From JANQOH01 sp965243325 (GTDB lineage Bacteria; Pseudomonadota; Alphaproteobacteria; UBA7887): a DNA stretch of 64,000 nucleotides. Below the pieces are notes generated by a model that saw only the letters and a list, made by a program, of their open reading frames with translations, did not search any database and was not told the DNA's origin. Positions 7,419 through 18,400 of the stretch are shown here, in pieces. Both the position numbers and the translations under genes were made by a program. The stretch is from NCBI GenBank assembly GCA_965243325.1, contig CBDEUQ010000003.1, positions 2,728,001 to 2,792,000 of the forward strand, in the 5' to 3' direction. The number at the start of each line of letters is the position of its first letter. Positions within the stretch are counted from its first letter, which is position 1.

Positions 7419-9869
7419 ATGAAAACCGACACCGGTACTTTCGACCGCGGCGGCGAAGTCTCGCGCCGCGAGTTTCTCGTCCGGTCGTCCGTGAGCGCGG
7501 CCGGCGCCGTGCTGGCGATCGGCTTCGGCGCGGGGGCGGCGCGCAACGTCGCAGCCGCCGGCACGCCTTCGTTCACGCCTTCGATCTGGTTCACCATGCT
7601 GCCCTCGGGGCAGACGATCGTGCACATCGTCAAGGCCGAGATGGGCCAGCATATCGGCACGGCTCTCGCCCAGATCGTCGCCGAAGAGCTCGAGGTCGAC
7701 TGGAGCAAGGTCACGCTCGACTACCCGGAGGGCTCGGGCGAGAACTTCGCTGTCTACGGCCTCGCCTACACCGTGAACAGCGGCAGCGTGACGACGGAGT
7801 TCGACCGCCTCGCGCGGGCCGGCGCGGCGGGACGCATCACGTTGATCGAGGCGGGCGCCGGCCTGCTCGGCGCGCGCATCGAGGATTGCAGGGCGCGCGA
7901 CAGTCGCGTCATCGACGGCGCGTCGGGGCGGGCGATCGCGTACAGCGACATTCTGCGCGAGGCCACGATCGAGCGGACCTTCAGCTATCCGGACGACTTC
8001 CGCGACATCCCGCGCAAGCCGCGCGAGGAGTTTCGCATCGTCGGCCGCTCGGTGCCGGCGCTCGACGTGCCGGAGAAGACCAGCGGGCAGGCGAAGTACG
8101 GCATCGACACGTTCGTTCCCGGCATGGTCTACGCCGCGCTGGCCGTTCCCCGCTCGCGCTACAAGTCGAAGGCGCTCGCGGTGGACGACACCGCCGCGCG
8201 CGCGATCCCCGGGTTCATTCAGGCGGTGGTCGTGGACGACAGCTGGGGCAAGTGCACCGGCTGGGTGCTGGCGCTCGCGGACAAGTTCCCGGCGGCGGTG
8301 AAGGCGGCGCAGGCGCTTGACATCGAATGGGATCCCGGGCCGTACGGCGCCGTGTCGCTGGACGGGCTGATCGACGAATACAAGGCGCTGCAGGCCGACC
8401 CGGACGCCGGCGCCCCGTGGGTGCTCAATGGCGACACCGCCGCTGCGCTCGACGACGCCGACGAGGTGCTCGACGCGTCCTACACCACCGACATGGTGGT
8501 GCACGCGACGATGGAGCCGCTCAACGCGACCGTGCACGAAGCGGGCGGTACGTGGCACGTCTACACCGGCACGCAGAGCACGTCGTTCGCGCGGATGACC
8601 CTGACCGGCTATCTGTCGCACGTGCTGGGCAAGCCGGCCGAGGAGATCGACGTGGTGGTCCATCAGTCGGTGCTCGGCGGCGGCTTCGGCGGCAAGCAGG
8701 ACTACGACGAGATTCTCGCCGCCGCCTACGCCAGCCACGTCACGGGCCGCCCGGTGAAGCTGATCCAGACGCGGGAGTCGAATTTCGCGACGTCGTTCCC
8801 GCGGACGCCGACGCTGCACGCCATGCGTGCCGGGCTCAAGGGCGGGGCGCTCACCGCCATGGAGCACGACATCGTGTGCGGCTACATGGGGCCGCGGTTC
8901 TCGGTCGGCAAGAAATACGGCTCCGACTGGCTGCAGCTCGACGCCGACGATGGATCGGGCCGCGACATCGACCAGTGGTCCATCGGCGGCAGCGACCACT
9001 GGTACAGCATCCCCAACCACAAGGTGCGCGGCATCAACCACGATCAGACGACGTGGGCGGTGCAGGCATCGGCGCTGCGCACCGTGTCGAACTCGTACAA
9101 CTATTTCGTCGTCGAATCGTTCCTCGACGAAGTGGCGCACCGGCTGAAGCGGGACCCGCTCGAGCTGAGGCTGTCGCTTCTGTCGGGCGAAGGCTCGAAG
9201 CGGGGAATTCCCAACGCCGGCTACCCGCCCGGCACCGGCTCGGACTACTACATGGACCGCTTGTGGATATCCCTGCCGTGGCCGCAGGAAGGGAGCTGGA
9301 TTCCGTACGAGTCGGCCACCGTCGGCGGCGCCGCGCGCCTGGCGAACGTGCTGCGCGTGGCCGCAGGCAAGGCAGGCTGGGGAAAGCAGCTGCCGGAAAA
9401 CCATGGCATGGGCATCGGCGTGTCGTCGGCCGAGGAACGCCAGAGCCCGACCTGGGTCGCCGGCGTCGCCGAGGTTGCCGTCGATCCCGACACCGGCAAG
9501 GTGACGATAAAGAAGCTCACCATCGCCATGGACATGGGAATCGCCGTCAACCCGCGGAACGTCGAACACCAGATCAAGGGCGCCGCGCTGTGGGGCGCGA
9601 GCCAGATTCTCTCGGAGCGCCTGACGGTGAAGGACGGCGCCTTCGAGCAGAGCAACTTCGACACCTACGTTCCCATCCGGCTGAGCGAGGTGCCGGAGAT
9701 CGACGTCGAGATCGTCGAATCCGGCCACCATCCGAGCGGCGTCGGCGAGCCGTCGTCGACGGTCGTCGCGCCGGCGGTCGCCAACGCGGTCTTCCACGCC
9801 GTCGGCGCGCGCGTGCGGCACATGCCGATCACGCCCGAGGCCGTGCTGCGGGCGTTGACCCAGACGTAG
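7419..9869 (+). CDS. molybdenum hydroxylase, molybdopterin-binding large subunit (IorB-like)
   Basis: An 816-residue catalytic subunit of the xanthine dehydrogenase/aldehyde oxidase family. Residues about 15-45 are a twin-arginine signal (SRREFLVRSS plus a hydrophobic stretch), implying folded export to the periplasm with its small subunit. Mo-cofactor motifs include VLGGGFGGKQDYDE; near the C-terminus GVGEPSS carries the catalytic Glu of the family. The two-subunit form without an FAD subunit, the Tat signal, and the length all match isoquinoline 1-oxidoreductase-type enzymes. A membrane cytochrome electron acceptor, common beside such genes, is absent here. Confidence 0.93.
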   Translation: MKTDTGTFDRGGEVSRREFLVRSSVSAAGAVLAIGFGAGAARNVAAAGTPSFTPSIWFTMLPSGQTIVHIVKAEMGQHIGTALAQIVAEELEVDWSKVTLDYPEGSGENFAVYGLAYTVNSGSVTTEFDRLARAGAAGRITLIEAGAGLLGARIEDCRARDSRVIDGASGRAIAYSDILREATIERTFSYPDDFRDIPRKPREEFRIVGRSVPALDVPEKTSGQAKYGIDTFVPGMVYAALAVPRSRYKSKALAVDDTAARAIPGFIQAVVVDDSWGKCTGWVLALADKFPAAVKAAQALDIEWDPGPYGAVSLDGLIDEYKALQADPDAGAPWVLNGDTAAALDDADEVLDASYTTDMVVHATMEPLNATVHEAGGTWHVYTGTQSTSFARMTLTGYLSHVLGKPAEEIDVVVHQSVLGGGFGGKQDYDEILAAAYASHVTGRPVKLIQTRESNFATSFPRTPTLHAMRAGLKGGALTAMEHDIVCGYMGPRFSVGKKYGSDWLQLDADDGSGRDIDQWSIGGSDHWYSIPNHKVRGINHDQTTWAVQASALRTVSNSYNYFVVESFLDEVAHRLKRDPLELRLSLLSGEGSKRGIPNAGYPPGTGSDYYMDRLWISLPWPQEGSWIPYESATVGGAARLANVLRVAAGKAGWGKQLPENHGMGIGVSSAEERQSPTWVAGVAEVAVDPDTGKVTIKKLTIAMDMGIAVNPRNVEHQIKGAALWGASQILSERLTVKDGAFEQSNFDTYVPIRLSEVPEIDVEIVESGHHPSGVGEPSSTVVAPAVANAVFHAVGARVRHMPITPEAVLRALTQT

Positions 9870-9896
9870 GCCGCCCGCCGGCCTGAGAACGGCGGA

Positions 9897-9925
9897 GCGG
9901 AAGGCCGTGTCCTGCGGCCTTCCGC
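9897..9925 (+). terminator. strong hairpin after the molybdenum hydroxylase genes
   Basis: GCGGAAGGCCG (9897-9907) and CGGCCTTCCGC (9915-9925) form a perfect 11-bp stem with a 7-base loop, followed by only TTCCC. It lies in the 81-base gap between the hydroxylase large subunit and the amidase. It is terminator-like, or an attenuating or stabilising hairpin given the short T-run. Confidence 0.5.
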
Positions 9926-9950
9926 TTCCCGGGCCTGCGGAGGAAAGCCG

Positions 9951-11345
9951 ATGAGCGACGATGTCTGCCAACTGTCGGCGGGCGCTCTGGTCGCCGCCTA
10001 CCGCGACGGGCGGCTGACTCCGGTCGAGGTGACCGAGTCGGTGCTGGCGCGCATCGACCGGCTGGACGGAACGTACAACACGTTCTGTCTCGTCGACCCC
10101 GACCGGGCCATGGTGCAGGCGCGGGCTTCCGAAGAGCGGTGGCGCCGCGGCGCGCCGGCGGGGGCGGTGGACGGCGTGCCCGTCACGGTGAAGGACCTCA
10201 TCCTCGTCGAGGGCTGGCCGACACTGCGCGGCTCCCGCACCACGGACCCCGACCAGAATTGGGACGAGGACAGTCCGGCCGTCGCGCGCCTGCGCGAACA
10301 CGGTGCGGTGATCCTCGGCAAGACCGCAACTCCCGAGTTCGGCTGGAAGGGGGTGACGGACAGCCCTCTGACGGGCATCACGCGCAACCCGTGGAACGCC
10401 GCGCTCACGCCCGGCGGGTCGAGCGGCGGCGCGGCGGCGGCGGCGGCGCTCGGCATGGGCGCGCTCCACGTCGCCACCGACGGCGGCGGTTCGATCCGCA
10501 TGCCGGCGGCGTTCTGCGGCGCGTTCGGCCACAAGCCGACGTTCGGTCTGGTGCCCGTCCATCCCCATTCGCCCGCCGGAACTCTATGGCACCAGGGGCC
10601 GATCGCGCGGACTGTCGCCGACGCCGCGCTCATGCTGTCGGTGGTCTCCGAACCCGATCCGCGAGACTGGTACGCGGCGCCGCCCGGCGCGGTCGATTTC
10701 CTCGCTTCCCTTGACCGCGGCGTCGCCGGTCTCCGCATCGCCTACAGCCGCGATCTCGGATATGCCGAAGTCGACCCCGAGGTCGCCGAGCTCGTCGACG
10801 CGGCGGCCGGCGCGCTGGCGGACCAGGGCGCGGTAGTGGAAGCGGTCGACCCGCCGTTCACGGACCCGATCGACGTCATGATTGGCCTGTGGTCGCTGGC
10901 GCTGGCTCTCGTCGTCGCGCCCCTGGACCCCGAACGGCGCGCGCTCGTCGATCCGCCGGTGCTCGATATCGCGGAGCGCGGCTTTGCCGCCTCGGCGCTC
11001 GACTACCGGCGCGCCGAACGGGCGCGGGAAGCGCTTGGCCGCCGCATGCAGCTCTTCCACCGCGACTGGGATCTGCTGGTGACCCCGCAGCTGCCGCTCG
11101 CGGCGTTCGAAGCCGGCGTCGAGGTGCCCCCCGGACGCGGCATGACGCGCTGGTGGGAATGGTCGCCGTTTACCTACCCGTTCAACCTGACGCAGCAGCC
11201 CGCCGCGAGCCTGCCGTGCGGGTTCACTGCCGACGGCCTGCCGGTCGCCCTGCAGGTCGTGGGCCCGCGCTTCGCCGACGCCACCGTGCTGCGCGCCTGC
11301 CGCGCCTACGAGGAGGCGCACCCGTTCGTCATGCCGCGGGCGTGA
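9951..11345 (+). CDS. amidase, amidase-signature family
   Basis: Hydrolyses an amide by the Ser-cisSer-Lys mechanism. The 464-residue protein has Lys81 (VTVKDL), the GGSSGG motif at 155-160 (cis-Ser 157) and the nucleophile Ser181 in DGGGSIRMPA, at the family spacing. The C-terminal half ends with FNLTQQPAASLPCGF and PVALQVVGPRF, as in aryl/alkyl amidases. A GGAGGAAAG ribosome binding site precedes the ATG. It follows the Mo hydroxylase, so a shared pathway for an N-heterocycle or amide is possible but only inferred. GatA is unlikely, because no gatB or gatC is nearby. Confidence 0.92.
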   Translation: MSDDVCQLSAGALVAAYRDGRLTPVEVTESVLARIDRLDGTYNTFCLVDPDRAMVQARASEERWRRGAPAGAVDGVPVTVKDLILVEGWPTLRGSRTTDPDQNWDEDSPAVARLREHGAVILGKTATPEFGWKGVTDSPLTGITRNPWNAALTPGGSSGGAAAAAALGMGALHVATDGGGSIRMPAAFCGAFGHKPTFGLVPVHPHSPAGTLWHQGPIARTVADAALMLSVVSEPDPRDWYAAPPGAVDFLASLDRGVAGLRIAYSRDLGYAEVDPEVAELVDAAAGALADQGAVVEAVDPPFTDPIDVMIGLWSLALALVVAPLDPERRALVDPPVLDIAERGFAASALDYRRAERAREALGRRMQLFHRDWDLLVTPQLPLAAFEAGVEVPPGRGMTRWWEWSPFTYPFNLTQQPAASLPCGFTADGLPVALQVVGPRFADATVLRACRAYEEAHPFVMPRA

Positions 11346-11430
11346 CGCGCCGCCCGGGAGGTCTCCGCCATGCCCGCGGAACAGGTCCGGGGCGAAAGGA
11401 AGGGGCCGGGCAGCCGCGGTTTCCACCCAC

Positions 11431-11518
11431 TGTCACCCCGGCCGATCGAAGGGAGCGCCGGGGCCCAGTCTTCCCGGGAGCCGTTGTGCCGCTGGCGCTG
11501 GACCCCGGGTCAAGCCCT
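11431..11518. repeat. REP-like palindromic element (copy 1)
   Basis: Contains CCCCGGC (11436-11442) pairing with GCCGGGG (11457-11463), then a second piece reading CTGGACCCCGGGTCAAGCCC. This resembles the extragenic palindromes of many GC-rich alphaproteobacteria; a related element is at 25379-25420. The IS begins immediately after it. The remainder of the 175-base gap between amidase and IS holds nothing else I recognise. Confidence 0.5.
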
Positions 11519-11520
11519 AC

Positions 11521-12890
11521 TGGATTCACACATGTCCGGCTCCTGCCAGGGCGAGGTCATAGCCGAGCTGTATGGTCCTGAACTCGTACAGCCCTTTCAG
11601 CATGACCACGGGCCCTGGCTTGCCGTAGTAGCCGGTCCAGCCGCCCAGGCGTGCGCAGACCCAGGCGGCGAAGGCGAGGGAGCCCGGCGGATGCGGGTTC
11701 TTCTGCCTTTCGGTCCCGCCCTCGAGCGTGGCCGAGACGGCTTCGAGGGCGGTCCTGTCCGCCTCGTCGAAGACGTCACTGAGCGGCCGCCCGCCCTCGC
11801 CGTCCCGGTCCTGAACGAGTTGCAGGCAGGAGACGCCGGCGACCAGCGTCATGGCGCAAAGGACCCGGAACGGGGCGGTCTCCATGGAGACCGCCTCGAT
11901 GTCGAACCCCTTGGTCTTGACGGTGCGGAACAACTGCTCGATCGTCCAGCGCCTGCGGTAGAGCCGGGTGATCCACCGGGCCTGGTCGTGCGTCTCGACC
12001 CGGTGGCTGGTCAGCAGCCGCCAGTGCGCGGGCTGCACCCCCGCAGGCGGGTCGAGTTCGCGCGCCTCGACGAGGAAGACGGGCTGGGACTTCGGCGCGC
12101 CGGGCTCCGCGGGCCGGTGCCTCGGGCGCCGGAGCGTGACCGCGCCGAAGCGCACCGAGATGCGGGCCGTGCGCGCCTTCTGGCCGGGCCTGGCCGGCAG
12201 GTCCACCGCATGCGCCTCCTCCGGCCTGCCTTCCAGGCCGTCGAAGAGCTTGCCGCCGCCGTCGGCGAGGACGCGGTCCTGCGCCGCCCGAACCAGGACG
12301 TCCATGCCCTCGGGCCGGCAGGCGAACATCTCGTAGATGTCGCCTTCCCGGTCCGCCACCGCGGTCACGCGCGCCGCCCCCGCTTCCAGCAGGCGCGCGC
12401 TCTCCTGCATGCCGTCGAGCCAGCGCCGGCTCTGCTTGTCGCAGAGCGGCGCATGCTTCGACGCCTTCTCGCCGCCGCACCGCTCGATCACCTGCGTGGC
12501 GGCGAGGCCGAGAAGGGCCCCTGCCTCGGCCTCCACCGCGATCGTGGCGTGGCCGACCACGCCCGTGCCGCCGCCGCTGTCGCGGAAGGTCGTCGTGTCC
12601 TGTATCGCCAGCACATGCAGGCCCGCGACGCGGCCCGCCGTGCCCCGCGCGGCCTGCTCCACCACCTTCTCCACCGACACCTTCCCGTTCCGCAGGAAGC
12701 GCCCGATGCGCACCTCGCCGGCGCGGTTCCCGCCCACGCTGCGGACGGAAATGCCCCGCGGACCGCGCCTGACGAGCCGGTCGTGCAGGAACCGCCCGGC
12801 CTCGTCGACGCGCCGGTCCCCGAAATGCGAAGCCTCGCTGTCCATCGCCCGTCGCTCCCGTCTCCCATCCAACGCCGGGAACGGTATGAA

Positions 12891-12893
<3 letters not shown>
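11521..12893 (-). mobile_element. IS4-family insertion sequence (about 1.37 kb), inserted at the 3' end of secA
   Basis: One transposase gene is bounded by imperfect inverted repeats. The left end reads inward TGGATTCACACATGTCCGGC (from 11521) and the right end reads inward TGATTCATACCGTTCCCGGC (from 12893); about 15 of 20 positions agree if one gap is allowed on each side. The bases outside the two ends (AAGCCCTAC at left, CGCCTCGCG at right) are not a direct repeat, whereas fresh IS4-family insertions give target duplications of roughly 7-13 bp. The exact ends are uncertain by a few bases. Confidence 0.8.
11526..12845 (-). CDS. IS4-family transposase
   Basis: A 439-residue DDE transposase. 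The first catalytic Asp is in AIQDTTTF, the second in AVADREGDIYE, and the Glu lies in the IS4 YREK signature, seen as YRRRWTIEQLFRTVK with exact Y-2-R-3-E-6-K spacing. The N-terminal DRRVDEAGRFLHDRL segment is typical of the Tn5/IS50-related branch. The start is taken as the ATG at 12843-12845, preceded by a GGGAG ribosome binding site; a TTG 9 codons upstream is also open. The frame is intact, so the element may be active. Confidence 0.93.
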   Translation of the reverse strand: MDSEASHFGDRRVDEAGRFLHDRLVRRGPRGISVRSVGGNRAGEVRIGRFLRNGKVSVEKVVEQAARGTAGRVAGLHVLAIQDTTTFRDSGGGTGVVGHATIAVEAEAGALLGLAATQVIERCGGEKASKHAPLCDKQSRRWLDGMQESARLLEAGAARVTAVADREGDIYEMFACRPEGMDVLVRAAQDRVLADGGGKLFDGLEGRPEEAHAVDLPARPGQKARTARISVRFGAVTLRRPRHRPAEPGAPKSQPVFLVEARELDPPAGVQPAHWRLLTSHRVETHDQARWITRLYRRRWTIEQLFRTVKTKGFDIEAVSMETAPFRVLCAMTLVAGVSCLQLVQDRDGEGGRPLSDVFDEADRTALEAVSATLEGGTERQKNPHPPGSLAFAAWVCARLGGWTGYYGKPGPVVMLKGLYEFRTIQLGYDLALAGAGHV

Positions 12894-15290
<2,397 letters not shown>

Positions 15291-15339
15291 GAACGGTCTC
15301 CAGGGCGCGGCGCGCGGACGCCGGGGCGCGCGCCCGGTT

Positions 15340-15368
15340 GACATAAGCATGGCCCCGACCGGTGTCAA
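15340..15368 (-). promoter_or_regulatory. candidate secA promoter
   Basis: On the minus strand a consensus TTGACA (15363-15368) and TATGTC (15340-15345) are separated by 17 bp, giving a leader of roughly 45 bases to the secA ATG. The boxes lie in a perfect inverted repeat GTTGACA/TGTCAAC (15337-15343, 15363-15369), so a TTGACA also faces the divergent peptidylprolyl isomerase gene. Confidence 0.5.
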
Positions 15369-15475
15369 CGCGGCCCGCGACGCGCCGAGGCAGCTTGAGC
15401 CGAGGTTCGCACTATGCATGATGCGGAGGCAGTGCGTCGCCCGCGAGGCGCCGCCGCCCAGCCGGGAAACGCGCC

Positions 15476-16309
15476 ATGATCGCTCACGGTATCCGTTTCG
15501 GGATAGCCTGTATCGGAGCCCTTCTCGCCGTCGCGTCGGCGGCGGAGGACGACCCGATCGCCGGCGACGCCGTGGTCGCGCGCATCGGGGCCGAGGAGGT
15601 GATGCTCTCCGAGATCATCGGCACGATGTATGCGCTGCCCGAGGAGCAACGTGCCGAGATGCAGTTCCAGACGCTGTACGAGGAGGTCCTGCAGCGCCGC
15701 ATCGACCAGTCGCTGGTGTTCAACGCCGCGGTGGAGCAGGGGATGCGGGACGCGCCGGCGCACCGCCGCGCCATGGCGGAGGCCGAACGCCGCATGCTGA
15801 CCGACGCCTACCTGGAACGGGAAATCGCGGCGCGAGTCTCCGAGGCGGCGGTGCGCGCACGCTACGACGAGATCGCCGAGCGCGCCGCCGGCAACACCGA
15901 AATGCGCGCACGCCGGATACGGGCCGCCGGCGAGGCCGAAGCGCGCGCCCTGCACGCGCGCATCGAGGCCGGGGAGGACTTCTCGGCGGTGGCCGAATCG
16001 CTCGATTTTCCCGGTGCCGAGACGGGCGGCGACCTCGGATACTTTTCCGAGGCGACCATGGTTCCGGCAATCGTCGAGCAGGCGCGGGCGCTCGCGGTCG
16101 GACAGGTGTCGGCGCCGTTCCCGACGGCCTACGGCTGGCATCTGCTCAAGCTCGAGGACATCAGACCCGTTCCCGTGCCGGCGTTCGCCGAGCTGAGCGA
16201 ATCGATCCACCGCCGCCTGCGCGAGGAGACGATCGAAGCGGTGCTCGTCGAATTGCGCGCGGCGAATCCGGTGGCGCGCTTCAACCGCGACGGCTCGCCG
16301 CTCGAATAG
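15476..16309 (+). CDS. periplasmic PpiC-type (parvulin) peptidylprolyl isomerase
   Basis: A 277-residue protein with a signal peptide (hydrophobic residues 7-20, cleavage near ASAAE). An N-terminal helical chaperone-like part comes first (residues 30-125), then a parvulin domain (about 130-245) with the recognisable RARRIRAAGEAEARAL, GGDLGYFSE and FPTAYGWHLLKLED segments. It should help outer-membrane and periplasmic proteins fold, as SurA and PrsA do. It is divergent from secA and lies 7 bases ahead of argJ. The overall size suggests a single parvulin domain rather than SurA's two. Confidence 0.9.
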   Translation: MIAHGIRFGIACIGALLAVASAAEDDPIAGDAVVARIGAEEVMLSEIIGTMYALPEEQRAEMQFQTLYEEVLQRRIDQSLVFNAAVEQGMRDAPAHRRAMAEAERRMLTDAYLEREIAARVSEAAVRARYDEIAERAAGNTEMRARRIRAAGEAEARALHARIEAGEDFSAVAESLDFPGAETGGDLGYFSEATMVPAIVEQARALAVGQVSAPFPTAYGWHLLKLEDIRPVPVPAFAELSESIHRRLREETIEAVLVELRAANPVARFNRDGSPLE

Positions 16310-16316
16310 GCGTCCG

Positions 16317-17546
16317 TTGGCTGCCCGCTCTCCTCTCGCGCCGAATCCGGTACGCCTGCCGCCGCTCGCAGGGGTGCGCGTCGGCGCGGCGGCCTGCGGC
16401 GTGCGCTACGGCGAACGCCCCGACCTGATGCTGGCGACCTTCGATCCGGCAACCACGGTGGCCGGCGTGTTCACGCGCTCCGCCACGGCATCGGCGGCGG
16501 TCGAATGGTCGCGGGCGGTCGCGGCCGGGGGCCGGGCACGGGCGCTCGTGGTCAACTCCGGCAACGCCAACGCGTTCACCGGCAAGGCGGGCGCGGAGGC
16601 GGTAGGGACAACGGTGCGAGCGGTCGCGCGGCTGGTCGGTTGCGCGCCGGAGAGCGTCTGCGCGTCGTCCACCGGCGTGATCGGCGAGCCTCTTCCCGTC
16701 GACAGGATCACCGCGGCGCTGCCCGACCTTCATGCCCGCCTCGGCGTCGACGGCTGGTCTGACGCCGCAGAGGCGATCCGCACCACCGACACGTTCGCCA
16801 AGATGGCGACCGCCGAAGCGGAGATCGACGGGCGCACGGTGACGATCAACGGCATCGCCAAGGGATCGGGGATGATCGCCCCCGACATGGCCACCATGCT
16901 CGCCTACGTGGCGACCGACGCGGCGTTGCCGGCGCCGGTGCTGCGCGCGCTCCTCAAACCGAGCGTCGACCGGTCGTTCAACTCGATCACGGTCGACAGC
17001 GACATGTCGACCAGCGATACGGTGCTCCTGTTCGCCACCGGCGCGGTACCGGTGGAACCGGCGCCGACGGGCCGCGGCGGCCGCCGTCTCGCGGAGTTCC
17101 GCCGTGCGCTGGACGCGGTGACGCTGGACCTCGCGCAGCAGATCGTCCGCGACGGCGAGGGCGCGAGCAAGTTCGTGAGCGTGACCGTGACCGGCGCGAG
17201 CACCGCGCGCGCGGCCAAGCGGATCGCCTTCGCCGTCGCCAACTCGCCGCTGGTCAAGACGGCGGTCGCGGGAGAGGATCCGAACTGGGGCCGTGTGGTG
17301 GCGGCCGTGGGCAAGGCGGGCGAAAAGGCCGACCGCGACCGCCTGCGGATCTGGTTCGGGCCGCACCGCATTACCGAAGGGGGCCGCGTGCGGCCGGATT
17401 ACGACGAGGCGCCCGTGGCCGCCTACATGAAGGGCGACGAGATCGCCATTCGCGCCGATGTCGGCGTCGGCCGCGGCGAGGCCACCGTGTGGACGTGCGA
17501 TCTCACCCACGGCTACGTCACGATCAACGCCGACTATCGTTCGTGA
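16317..17546 (+). CDS. argJ: glutamate N-acetyltransferase / amino-acid acetyltransferase
   Basis: Transfers acetyl between N-acetylornithine and glutamate in the cyclic arginine pathway. The 409-residue precursor has the NSGNANAFTG motif, the oxyanion-hole STGVIGEPLP segment, and the self-cleavage site in KGSGMIAPDMATMLA, where the Thr after DMA becomes the nucleophile of the beta chain. GEDPNWGR and the C-terminal YVTINADYRS end are standard. The start is a TTG at 16317, 7 bases after the preceding stop; no in-frame ATG gives the LPPLAGVRVGAAACGV N-terminus. The stop overlaps the next gene as GTGA. Confidence 0.95.
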   Translation: MAARSPLAPNPVRLPPLAGVRVGAAACGVRYGERPDLMLATFDPATTVAGVFTRSATASAAVEWSRAVAAGGRARALVVNSGNANAFTGKAGAEAVGTTVRAVARLVGCAPESVCASSTGVIGEPLPVDRITAALPDLHARLGVDGWSDAAEAIRTTDTFAKMATAEAEIDGRTVTINGIAKGSGMIAPDMATMLAYVATDAALPAPVLRALLKPSVDRSFNSITVDSDMSTSDTVLLFATGAVPVEPAPTGRGGRRLAEFRRALDAVTLDLAQQIVRDGEGASKFVSVTVTGASTARAAKRIAFAVANSPLVKTAVAGEDPNWGRVVAAVGKAGEKADRDRLRIWFGPHRITEGGRVRPDYDEAPVAAYMKGDEIAIRADVGVGRGEATVWTCDLTHGYVTINADYRS

Positions 17547-18400
17547 GCTTCGCGCCGCTGGAAGCCGGACGGTTCGTGCTTTGCGTGCCCGAGCCGGACG
17601 ACGCGGAACCGCTGGCGCGTGCGCTCCGCGGCGCGGCGGACGCCAGCCCGCGGGTCTACGCGTTGCCAGCTCCATCCGCGGCCGCCATCGCCGACTGGAT
17701 CGCCCGGAGCCGCCGACGGATGCTCGCGGGCGAGGCGTTCGCCTTCGCCGTCCGGCACCGCTCCGACGCCCCGCCCCTGGGGTTCGCCGTGCTCACCCTC
17801 GGATACGGAGCGGAGGCGGGCGAGTTGGCGTACGCGGTCGCCGCGGCCGCGGACGCGAGCGCGGCCCGGCGCGACACGGCGCGGTGGATGACGGCGTTCG
17901 GCTTCGAAACGCTTGGCCTCGCGCGTATTCGCCACGTCACCGGTGGACGCGTTCGCATGCTGGAGCGCGCCGCGCACCGGCCGGCGGGCGCCGGGCGCCG
18001 CACGGTCTACGTCGCCGCCGCGGCGCTGATCGACGCGCGCGGGCGGGTGCTGCTCGCCCAACGGCCGCCGGACAAGCCCATGGCGGGACTGTGGGAGTTC
18101 CCCGGCGGCAAGGTCGAGCCCGGCGAGCGCCCCGGCGAGACTCTGGCCCGCGAGCTGGCGGAAGAGCTCGGCCTCGAGATCGACGCCGCCGCCTTCGAGC
18201 CCTGGGACATCGTGTGCCACGCGTACGACGAGTTTCGCTTGCTGATGCCCCTGATGCGGTGTCGGACGTGGACCGGCGCACCGCGCCCGTGCGAGGGGCA
18301 GACGCTGGAATGGGTGCCGGCGGCGCGCCTCGGAGAGCTCCCGATGCCGGCCGCCGACAGGCCGCTGGTCGACCGTCTGGCTTCAGCGTTGGCCTCGTGA
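17543..18400 (+). CDS. GNAT-like domain fused to MutT-type Nudix hydrolase
   Basis: A 285-residue two-domain protein. Residues 1-145 look like a RimJ-type GNAT acetyltransferase (GFAVLTLGYGAEAGELAYAV; FGFETLGLARIRHVT). Residues about 150-285 are a MutT Nudix domain with the complete box GGKVEPGERPGETLARELAEELG preceded by QRPPDKPMAGLWEFPGG; it should hydrolyse oxidised nucleoside triphosphates such as 8-oxo-dGTP. The GTG start overlaps the argJ stop. The GNAT half lacks an obvious Q/RxxGxG/A acetyl-CoA loop, so it may not be an active acetyltransferase. Confidence 0.88.
   Translation: MSFAPLEAGRFVLCVPEPDDAEPLARALRGAADASPRVYALPAPSAAAIADWIARSRRRMLAGEAFAFAVRHRSDAPPLGFAVLTLGYGAEAGELAYAVAAAADASAARRDTARWMTAFGFETLGLARIRHVTGGRVRMLERAAHRPAGAGRRTVYVAAAALIDARGRVLLAQRPPDKPMAGLWEFPGGKVEPGERPGETLARELAEELGLEIDAAAFEPWDIVCHAYDEFRLLMPLMRCRTWTGAPRPCEGQTLEWVPAARLGELPMPAADRPLVDRLASALAS

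Noticed and set aside
7281..10568. A long open frame (over 1000 codons) on the strand opposite the molybdenum hydroxylase and amidase
   Set aside because: It is Arg/Ala/His-rich, lacks any domain, and mirrors codon positions of the true genes; a by-product of high GC.
11346..11525. The missing 3' part of secA on the far side of the IS
   Set aside because: I looked on both strands for the scaffold helix and the Cys-rich tail and found only REP-like sequence.
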